From: CAYPZL01 sp964415045
GTDB taxonomy: Bacteria > Planctomycetota > Phycisphaerae > Sedimentisphaerales > Anaerobacaceae
Length of the DNA: 11,658 nucleotides
Direction: 5' to 3'
Assembly (NCBI GenBank): GCA_964415045.1
Contig: CAYPZL010000178.1
Span: forward strand, 1-11,658
A program made the position numbers and the translations under genes. Positions within the stretch are counted from its first letter, which is position 1. Each line of letters starts with the position of its first letter. A model generated the notes under the pieces. The model did not search any database. It had not been told where the DNA came from and saw only the letters and a program-made list of their open reading frames with translations. This document shows, piece by piece, positions 6,934 to 11,658 of this stretch.

Positions 6934-7860
6934 CTACTTCACCTCGCTGCCCTGCCCGGCGCGGGCCGCGTGCACGATCCGGGCGCACAACTGCCCCATG
7001 GAGCATCCTGTTCTCGCCGCCGCCTTCGGCAGCAGCGAATGCGTCGTGAACCCCGGAATCGTGTTCACCTCCAACGCGTAGGCCACACTGTCCCCGGTCA
7101 GGATGAAATCGACCCGGGCGAAATGGCGGCATCCCAGCGCGTCGAAACACGCCAGCGCGGCCTCGGCGACGCGTTGCCGAACCGCAGCATCGTCCACCGT
7201 ATCGAAGAGATACTCCGTTTGCTCATCGACGTACTTGGCCTGGTAGTCGTAGAAGCCGGTCCTGCTGCGAATCTCGATGATGGGCAAGGTGGTTCGACCG
7301 ACAACGCCGACGGTGATTTCCTGCCCGCTGATGAAGGCCTCAATCATGCCGTCGCCGAATTCCTCGCACACGGCACGGGCCGCCGCAATCGCATCGGCGC
7401 GACTTTCAACGACGTGTACTCCCACGCTGCTGCCCTGTCGAACCGGCTTGACCACGAACCGCTCGCCCAGCGCCTCGAGTTGCCCGTCCAGCTCCCGCAC
7501 GTCGTGGCCCCGGCGAAACTCCACCGACGGCGCCACCTTTACGCCGGCCCGCTCAAAGAGCCGCTTGCTCGCGAGCTTGTCGAAGGCCAGGCGACTGGCC
7601 TCGGGACCGCTGCCCGTATAGACCCGCTGGCGGTCTTCGAGGATTTGCTGGAGCTGCCCGTCCTCGCCGAACTCGCCGTGCAAAGCGAGAAAGAAGACGT
7701 CCACGTCCGGGACTTCCAGCACGCTCAGGTCGTCGGGCCCGACGTCCGAGGTGATGACGTCGAACCCGCCGGCAGCAAGGGCCTCGGCGACACAGCGGCC
7801 GCTCTCCATACTGACCTCACGCTCCCGGCCCACACCTCCTCGCAAAACGGCGACCCTCAT
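6934..7860 (-). CDS. ddl: D-alanine--D-alanine ligase
   Basis: This ATP-dependent cytoplasmic ligase makes the D-Ala-D-Ala dipeptide that MurF adds to the peptidoglycan precursor. The protein has 308 residues, the DdlB size. The ATP-grasp signatures are HGEFGEDGQLQ (61-71) and LEVNTIPGFTTHSLLPKAA (263-281). The E15-S145-Y210 triad that fixes D-alanine specificity in E. coli DdlB is present (REVS, GSSVG, AKY), which argues against a D-Ala-D-Lac enzyme. Two usually acidic positions are glutamine: RQGSSVG and YDYQAKY. The ATG at 7860, with GAGGTG just upstream and AGGAG a little further, is preferred. An in-frame ATG at 7920 would add 20 non-family residues. Confidence 0.95.
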   Translation of the reverse strand: MRVAVLRGGVGREREVSMESGRCVAEALAAGGFDVITSDVGPDDLSVLEVPDVDVFFLALHGEFGEDGQLQQILEDRQRVYTGSGPEASRLAFDKLASKRLFERAGVKVAPSVEFRRGHDVRELDGQLEALGERFVVKPVRQGSSVGVHVVESRADAIAAARAVCEEFGDGMIEAFISGQEITVGVVGRTTLPIIEIRSRTGFYDYQAKYVDEQTEYLFDTVDDAAVRQRVAEAALACFDALGCRHFARVDFILTGDSVAYALEVNTIPGFTTHSLLPKAAARTGCSMGQLCARIVHAARAGQGSEVK

Positions 7861-7937
7861 CGGCACCTCAGCTCCTGACGCAGTCGGTTCCCTGATTTCT
7901 TCGATCGACTCCCGGCACATTCACATTCCGTCCCCAA

Positions 7938-7956
7938 GGCCCGCGGTGGCGGGGCC
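7938..7956 (-). repeat. GC-rich hairpin between murB and ddl
   Basis: On the plus strand GGCCCGC, a 4-nt loop and GCGGGGCC form a stem with one bulged G. It sits in the 98-bp gap after murB. No T-run follows on either strand, so it is not an intrinsic terminator. It could stabilise a processed end within the operon or be chance in GC-rich DNA. Confidence 0.3.
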
Positions 7957-7958
7957 GC

Positions 7959-8840
7959 TCATTTCCAGATCTCCAGCTCGCTCTCCAGCTCCACCTCGAA
8001 CTGCTCGCGGACCTTTTGTCTGATCGTGTCGATGAGCTGCATGACATCGCGGCTCTTGCAGCCGTCGGCGGCGACAATGAAATTCGCATGTTTCTCACTG
8101 ACCATGGCGCCGCCGATCTGGAAACCTTTCAGCCCGGCGCGGTCGATGAGCGCTCCGGCCGACGCGCCCGGGGGGTTCTTGAAAACGCAGCCGCAGCTTC
8201 GCGTGTTCAGCGGCTGGTTGTTCTTCTTGTAGATCCAGCTTTCCTTCACCGTTCGCATGATCCGTTCCGGGTCCGCCTCCGCCAGCTTGAGCCGAGCGTT
8301 CAGAATAAACCGGGCCCGGATATTGACGGAACGGTAGCCAAAGTTCAACTCCGGGCGGTTCTTCTCGAACACGTTGCCCTGGACGTCCATCAACATCACC
8401 GACTCCACCACCGAGCCAATGTCGCCGAAATTGCCGCCCGCGTTCATCTTGACCGCCCCGCCGATGGAGCCGGGAATCCCCGTCAAGGGCTCGACCCCGG
8501 ACAGTCCTTTCTCGACACAATCCAGCACGAGCTTGCTCAGCTCGGCGCCGGCCCAGGCGGTGATGGTCTCCCGGTCGAACTCGGTCCGGCCGAATTCCTC
8601 TCCTTCCAGCTTGATCACCGCCCCGCGCACACCTTCATCGCTCACCAGCAGGTTTGAACCGAAGCCCATCACGTACATGGGGACGTGGTTCTCGTTACAG
8701 CGTCGCAGGACCTCCTTAAGCTCCTTGGCGGTCCGAGGGCGCACGAAATAGTCCGCCGGTCCGCCTAACCGGTACCACGTATGCGGCGCCAGCGGATGAT
8801 CCCGTTCAGTAATCGCTTCTAAGCCGCTGAATAAACTCAT
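7959..8840 (-). CDS. murB: UDP-N-acetylenolpyruvoylglucosamine reductase
   Basis: MurB is the FAD enzyme that reduces UDP-GlcNAc-enolpyruvate to UDP-MurNAc with NADPH. The protein has 293 residues, the shorter (Gram-positive-like) form. The FAD-binding region shows GFGSNLLV (59-66) and GIPGSIGGAVKMNAG (121-135). FGYRSV (167-172) carries the substrate-site Tyr-Arg, and the C-terminal FEVELESELE holds the conserved acidic residues. The proton-donor position, serine in GSVFKNP of most relatives, is cysteine here: SCGCVFKNP, C218. The ATG at 8840 has an AAGG ribosome site at good spacing and overlaps the end of murC by 35 bp, so the two are translated from one mRNA. Confidence 0.96.
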   Translation of the reverse strand: MSLFSGLEAITERDHPLAPHTWYRLGGPADYFVRPRTAKELKEVLRRCNENHVPMYVMGFGSNLLVSDEGVRGAVIKLEGEEFGRTEFDRETITAWAGAELSKLVLDCVEKGLSGVEPLTGIPGSIGGAVKMNAGGNFGDIGSVVESVMLMDVQGNVFEKNRPELNFGYRSVNIRARFILNARLKLAEADPERIMRTVKESWIYKKNNQPLNTRSCGCVFKNPPGASAGALIDRAGLKGFQIGGAMVSEKHANFIVAADGCKSRDVMQLIDTIRQKVREQFEVELESELEIWK

Positions 8841-10275
8841 CTGCCACCTTCCACACGTCACCGGCGCCCATCGTCACAACCATGTCGCCGGCGCGGGCGT
8901 GCTGTTCCAGATAATCACATATCGCCTCAAAACACCCGATGTATTCGGTATCGGTTCCCCGTTCCCGGATGCGCGCGGCCAGGATTTCGCCGTTCACCTG
9001 TTTGCGGCTGGCCTCCGAATCGCGCACGAAGTAGATCTCCGGGATAATCGCCTTGTCGGCCTGAGCGAAGCTGGCGGCAAACTCATCCAGGAAGAACCGC
9101 GTGCGGCTGTACTGGTGAGCCTGATAGACGCACCACAATCGTTGCGGCTTGTATCTCTGACGAATCGCCTCCAGGCTGGCCCGAATCTCCGTGGGATGAT
9201 GCGCGTAGTCGTCCAGGACGGTGATGCCCCGGAACTGGCCTTTGAGCATCAGCCGGCGGTCCACACCGGTGAAACCGTCAAGCACTTCCAGGATTCGCTC
9301 GGACTCGATACCGATACTCACGGCCATGGCGACCACGGCCAGAGCGTTGCGGATATTGTGCCGGCCCGGCAGGGAAATCCGCGCCGGACCCAGAAGCAGG
9401 CCGTCCCGAAAAACGTCAAAACGGTACAACCCAAGGTGCTGCCGCACGTTTCTCGCACAGAAATTGCGGTCCGCGTCCAGCCCAAACGTCAGACAGGCCC
9501 GCTCGCTGCCCAGGCGCTCCAGCACCGCGCGGACATTGGGGTCGTCGCCATTGGCCACGATAAGCCCTTCCGGCTTGCTGCCCCGCGCGAACTGGTAGAA
9601 CGCCTCGACGATATCGGCTTCGTCCTTGTAGCAATCCAGATGATCGCATTCGATGTTCAGGATGCAGGCGAGACTGGACTTGAAGTTCTGAAAGCTGCGG
9701 TCGTATTCGCAGGCCTCGGCAACGAAGAATTCGCTCCGGCCGCTGCCGGACGAGGCACCCAACTGCGGGATATCGGCCCCCACCACGAAGTTCACATCCA
9801 CGCCGGCGCGTTTGAGGCAATAGGCCAGCCAGCCGCTGGTCGTGCTCTTGCCGTGCGTGCCGCTAACGGCGACCCCCTCGAAGTGGCTCAGCAGCTCGCC
9901 GAGGAACTGGGCGTACTTATAGACCCGGCAGCCCTGCTGCCGGGCCGCTTGCAGCTCGGGATTGCTCTCCCGGACCGCCGCCGAGACGACGACGTCCGCC
10001 TCCGGCGGCACGTTGACGGCGCTGTGGCCGAGATGAATCTCGGCCCCCATCCTTCTCAAACGCGAGGTCGCCGCACTGGCGCTCTGGTCCGAGCCGGTCA
10101 CCACGGCCTTCTTCTCAAGGAGCATCCGGGCCAGCCCGCTCATCCCGACGCCGCCGGCGCCGATGAAGTGGAACCTCTTGCCCACAACGCTCGGGGGGCC
10201 CACGAGATCCACCACGTCATAGCGGTGGGTCGCCTTAACTTTGCCTGGATGGCTCTGAATCCCCGGCCGGCTCAT
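8806..10275 (-). CDS. murC: UDP-N-acetylmuramate--L-alanine ligase
   Basis: MurC is the first Mur ligase; it uses ATP to join L-alanine to UDP-MurNAc in the cytoplasm. The protein has 489 residues. The N-terminal UDP-binding Rossmann domain shows HFIGAGGVGMSGLA (36-49), the central ATPase domain has the P-loop GTHGKSTTSG (139-148) and NIECDHLDCY (207-216), and the C-terminal domain has DDYAHHPTEI (355-364). About 30 residues precede the Rossmann start, a modest extension. The ATG at 10275 has AGGA 5 nt upstream. It is the first gene of the run murC-murB-ddl-ftsQ. The terminator at 10444-10487 separates it from the RNA gene upstream, so it should have its own promoter. Confidence 0.97.
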   Translation of the reverse strand: MSRPGIQSHPGKVKATHRYDVVDLVGPPSVVGKRFHFIGAGGVGMSGLARMLLEKKAVVTGSDQSASAATSRLRRMGAEIHLGHSAVNVPPEADVVVSAAVRESNPELQAARQQGCRVYKYAQFLGELLSHFEGVAVSGTHGKSTTSGWLAYCLKRAGVDVNFVVGADIPQLGASSGSGRSEFFVAEACEYDRSFQNFKSSLACILNIECDHLDCYKDEADIVEAFYQFARGSKPEGLIVANGDDPNVRAVLERLGSERACLTFGLDADRNFCARNVRQHLGLYRFDVFRDGLLLGPARISLPGRHNIRNALAVVAMAVSIGIESERILEVLDGFTGVDRRLMLKGQFRGITVLDDYAHHPTEIRASLEAIRQRYKPQRLWCVYQAHQYSRTRFFLDEFAASFAQADKAIIPEIYFVRDSEASRKQVNGEILAARIRERGTDTEYIGCFEAICDYLEQHARAGDMVVTMGAGDVWKVADEFIQRLRSDY

Positions 10276-10319
10276 TGCGTCCTTTCTCTAAACAGTCTTC
10301 CTTAACAAAACATCGGCTC

Positions 10320-10325
10320 AGTGTA
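10320..10325 (-). promoter_or_regulatory. Possible -10 box for murC
   Basis: Minus-strand TACACT matches TATAAT at four positions and would start transcription near 10313, about 38 nt before the murC ATG. Upstream is an A/T-tract-rich stretch (seven T then GATTGGGG on the minus strand) but no good -35 box at 16-18 bp. It is listed because some promoter is needed downstream of the terminator at 10444-10487. Confidence 0.3.
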
Positions 10326-10443
10326 GCAAAAAGCCCCAATCAAAAAAAGCCAAAATCGCCAGACCGAACACGCAACGGCGTACGACGGGGCGCACGCGGC
10401 CCTGCGACAAGCGCACCGGCCCGACAATATGCACAGATGCCAC

Positions 10444-10487
10444 AAAAGAGAAAAGGCTGCGAACCCTCTCAGGGAGAATCCACAGCC
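10444..10487 (-). terminator. Intrinsic terminator of the small RNA gene
   Basis: On the minus strand, positions 10487-10474 pair with 10468-10455 in a continuous 14-bp stem (GGCTG outermost against CAGCC, several G-U pairs inside). It closes a 5-nt loop CCTGA and is followed at once by TTTTCTCTTTT. This is a standard Rho-independent form. It ends the structured RNA at 10446-10656 and lies about 170 bp before murC. Confidence 0.75.
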
Positions 10488-10656
10488 CCTTTAGTTGTCG
10501 GTGCTGCCATGTCTTTCTTGGGGCCCTGACACCATGGAACCGAACTGTCGTCTACTGCATCGCGGGGAAGCAGGAGAGGCCTCCTCCGGCCCCCTTCGGT
10601 CCGTCCTCCGTGTCAGGCGACGTCGCCAAAGACAAATGGCCCGTTTACGACGACAT
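10446..10656 (-). ncRNA. Candidate structured small RNA, rod-shaped, 6S-like (family unproven)
   Basis: The transcript would be about 210 nt from the promoter at 10661-10689. Five complementary blocks nest in order (plus-strand positions): TGTCG 10496-10500 with CGACA 10651-10655; GCCA and TGTCTTT 10506-10516 with AAAGACA and TGGC 10628-10640 (AA bulge); CCTGACAC 10525-10532 with GTGTCAGG 10610-10617; ACCGAA 10539-10544 with TTCGGT 10595-10600; GGGG and AGGAG 10564-10576 with CTCCT and CCCC 10581-10594. The closing stem begins one nucleotide from the predicted 5' end. Between the second and third blocks lies a bubble of 8 and 10 nt; one side contains the palindrome GGCGACGTCGCC (10616-10627). 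A long rod with an internal bubble is the architecture of 6S RNA, but I see no diagnostic sequence. The SRP, tmRNA and RNase P core motifs are absent. A murC leader is the alternative. Confidence 0.65.
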
Positions 10657-10660
10657 CGTG

Positions 10661-10689
10661 ATTGTAGCAGAAATGCCTGTGACAGTCAA
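10661..10689 (-). promoter_or_regulatory. Strong sigma70-like promoter of the small RNA gene
   Basis: On the minus strand TTGACT (10689-10684) and TACAAT (10666-10661) are exactly 17 bp apart; each box matches the consensus at five of six positions. Transcription would start near 10656, where the RNA's closing stem begins. The -35 box abuts the T-rich tail of the ACT-gene terminator. Confidence 0.75.
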
Positions 10690-10692
10690 AGG

Positions 10693-10717
10693 AAAACCGC
10701 CCGCCCCGAAGGCCGGT
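10693..10717 (-). terminator. Probable intrinsic terminator of the ACT-domain gene
   Basis: On the minus strand ACCG-GCC, the loop TTCGG, GGC, a GGG bulge and CGGT form a 7-bp stem followed by TTTTCCTTT. A UUCG tetraloop closed by C-G is an alternative fold of the same arm. It lies 27 bp after the ACT-gene stop codon. The bulge makes it weaker than the terminator at 10444-10487. Confidence 0.5.
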
Positions 10718-10743
10718 CATACCGCTGTCTGCGTTCTTGGGCA

Positions 10744-11193
10744 CTACCCTCGCGTAGCCTTCGAGCGGCGCGTAGCCGTTTTGGCCTTGCTTTCCTTCCG
10801 GTGATTCTGCAGAAGCTTGATCGCCTTCTTGACGTCAGAGACTTTCAGCACACCGGTGGTGCGGCCTCCTCTGGCCCCCGCCGTGCAATAGGCGTAGGAG
10901 ATGTTGATGTGCCCCTTGGCCAGCTTCTCGGCCACCGTAGCCAACGCCCCGGATTTGTTGGCGAGGTTCACGCACAGCACATCCGTCTCGTTGTAGGGCA
11001 TATTCAGACCGTCCAGCACCTCTCGGGCTTTCTGCGGCTCCTCGAAGACCACCCGCATCACACCATGCTCGGCGGAATCCATCATGGTAATGGCCGTAAT
11101 GTTCACCTTGGCGGAGGCGAATTCGGTCAGAACCAGCGCCAGCACACCTGGCTTATTGACCATAAAGACCGAAAACTGCGGTGCAATGTACAT
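10744..11193 (-). CDS. Tandem ACT-domain protein, probable amino-acid-binding regulator
   Basis: The protein has 149 residues and consists of two ACT domains (about 5-65 and 70-130). Each opens with the ligand-loop pattern of the fold, NKPGVLALV in the first and NKSGALATV in the second, followed by NITAITM and NISYAY strands. A lysine/arginine-rich tail (about 133-149) may be disordered or bind nucleic acid. ACT domains bind small ligands, mostly amino acids, at domain interfaces. Stand-alone pairs such as those of COG4747 have no fixed role. No catalytic domain is present. The start at 11193 has AAGG 7-8 nt upstream. The gene has its own promoter and terminator, so it is a single-gene unit. 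Confidence 0.88.
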   Translation of the reverse strand: MYIAPQFSVFMVNKPGVLALVLTEFASAKVNITAITMMDSAEHGVMRVVFEEPQKAREVLDGLNMPYNETDVLCVNLANKSGALATVAEKLAKGHINISYAYCTAGARGGRTTGVLKVSDVKKAIKLLQNHRKESKAKTATRRSKATRG

Positions 11194-11268
11194 TCTTTCG
11201 CCTTTCCAACATCGCTTACGCCGAAAGTCATCTGCTGCCGAACGGTGATCCCATCCGCTCGCTGATCC

Positions 11269-11283
11269 AGCCGTCAGACGGCT
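11269..11283. repeat. Perfect inverted repeat at the ACT-gene transcription start
   Basis: AGCCGTC-A-GACGGCT is a 7+1+7 perfect inverted repeat just downstream of the predicted start (~11285) of the ACT-domain gene. As DNA it has the size and place of a repressor operator; a 1-nt spacer makes a full RNA hairpin impossible, though its outer bases could still pair. Which of these applies is unknown. Confidence 0.5.
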
Positions 11284-11291
11284 ATCACTAC

Positions 11292-11320
11292 ATTATCGCG
11301 TAGAGGACCGGATCATTCAA
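11292..11320 (-). promoter_or_regulatory. Sigma70-like promoter of the ACT-domain gene
   Basis: On the minus strand TTGAAT (11320-11315) and GATAAT (11297-11292) are 17 bp apart. The start would be near 11285, giving a leader of about 92 nt that begins with the inverted repeat 11269-11283. Confidence 0.6.
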
Positions 11321-11330
11321 CCCTTATGTT

Positions 11331-11569
11331 ACGCCCTCCGAACGCTCGCCGTTCGCTGCTCTCGCCGACGGATGCGCCCATCCGGAAAAACGCGTGGTGG
11401 GCCCTGAATGCCGGTTTTACGCCGCGTACGCGCCGACTGCACATCGGGATTCGAGGCTGCCACACCTGCAACCACCTTCGACGAGCACCTCGATCGCGCC
11501 TCGGCGTCCGGCTCGACCCAGCCCGGAGCAATTCTTGTAGTCCCCAGCAATTTTCTGGGTAATCGCCCC
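11331..11569. other. Intergenic stretch with no recognised gene
   Basis: Open frames of 70-90 codons occur on both strands but have no family features, no convincing ribosome site and overlap one another. Two small hairpins are present: CGGATG/CATCCG with a 4-nt loop around 11369-11384, and CCCAG/CTGGG around 11543-11559. Neither has a T-run of the kind a terminator needs. I see nothing else. Confidence 0.5.
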
Positions 11570-11598
11570 TTGACGGGAACATCAACAAGAGCTATGCT
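11570..11598 (+). promoter_or_regulatory. Sigma70-like promoter pointing out of the right edge
   Basis: TTGACG (11570-11575) and TATGCT (11593-11598) are 17 bp apart. A perfect TATAAT at 11602-11607 lies just beyond but lacks a -35 at proper spacing. An AGGAG at 11652-11656, two bases from the window end, could be the ribosome site of a gene starting outside. Confidence 0.5.
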
Positions 11599-11658
11599 AC
11601 GTATAATTACTCAAGTTGACTGATTTTTGTATTGGTTTTCATGCGGCCACCAGGAGTC

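Noticed and set aside
7938..7956. Intrinsic terminator between murB and ddl
   Set aside because: A GC-rich hairpin is there, but no T-run follows on the transcribed strand, and the genes look co-transcribed.
8899..10305. 468-codon plus-strand open frame opposite murC
   Set aside because: Antisense shadow of murC with no recognisable motifs or ribosome site; the same holds for 6358-7878 opposite ftsQ/ddl and 1076-2476 opposite the lipoprotein genes.
10496..10655. SRP RNA, tmRNA or RNase P RNA as the identity of the structured RNA
   Set aside because: The SRP GGAAG-AGCAGCC core, the tmRNA GGGGC...ATTCGAC start and the RNase P GAGGAAAGTCC core are not present on either strand.
1..11658. CRISPR arrays, insertion sequences, tRNA or rRNA genes
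   Set aside because: No regularly spaced repeats, transposase-like frames, terminal inverted repeats or tRNA T-loop context were seen on either strand.

Overview
The window is a GC-rich chromosomal stretch from a bacterium that makes peptidoglycan and synthesises branched-chain amino acids. My best guess is Planctomycetota (Phycisphaerae-like). The reasons are two YkgJ-type cysteine-cluster proteins, a pair of paralogous secreted proteins of the DUF6263 sort, and a mur-ddl-ftsQ run with no ftsA or ftsZ after it. The lineage is inferred from gene content, not proven.

Layout. Positions 51-2290 (minus) hold two adjacent paralogous lipoprotein genes behind a TATAAT promoter. Divergent from them, 2463-4133 (plus) encodes dihydroxy-acid dehydratase (ilvD). 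Positions 4187-4948 (plus) hold a promoter, a leader hairpin and an MNT-nucleotidyltransferase/HEPN pair that overlap at ATGA, a toxin-antitoxin-like module. Positions 5074-5990 (plus) hold two overlapping genes for CxxCxxCC proteins. These converge on, and overlap by 59 bp, a minus-strand cell-wall operon read murC, murB, ddl, ftsQ (10275 down to 5932). Positions 10744-11193 (minus) encode a small tandem ACT-domain protein with its own promoter, a promoter-proximal inverted repeat and a terminator. The last ~360 bp hold no convincing gene, only a plus-strand promoter pointing out of the window.

The most interesting item is in the 468-bp gap between the ACT gene and murC. It holds a self-contained minus-strand RNA gene: a TTGACT-17-TACAAT promoter, a ~170-nt rod of nested complementary arms with an internal bubble, and then a 14-bp hairpin with a T-rich tail. 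The ACT terminator abuts its promoter on one side and its own terminator separates it from murC on the other. The shape resembles 6S RNA, but I cannot assign the family from sequence alone. A terminated leader controlling murC is the main alternative.

How the genes work together: murC, murB, ddl and ftsQ supply UDP-MurNAc-peptide synthesis, D-Ala-D-Ala and a divisome membrane protein, and are probably co-transcribed. ilvD stands alone without other ilv genes in view. The MNT/HEPN pair looks like an acquired accessory module.
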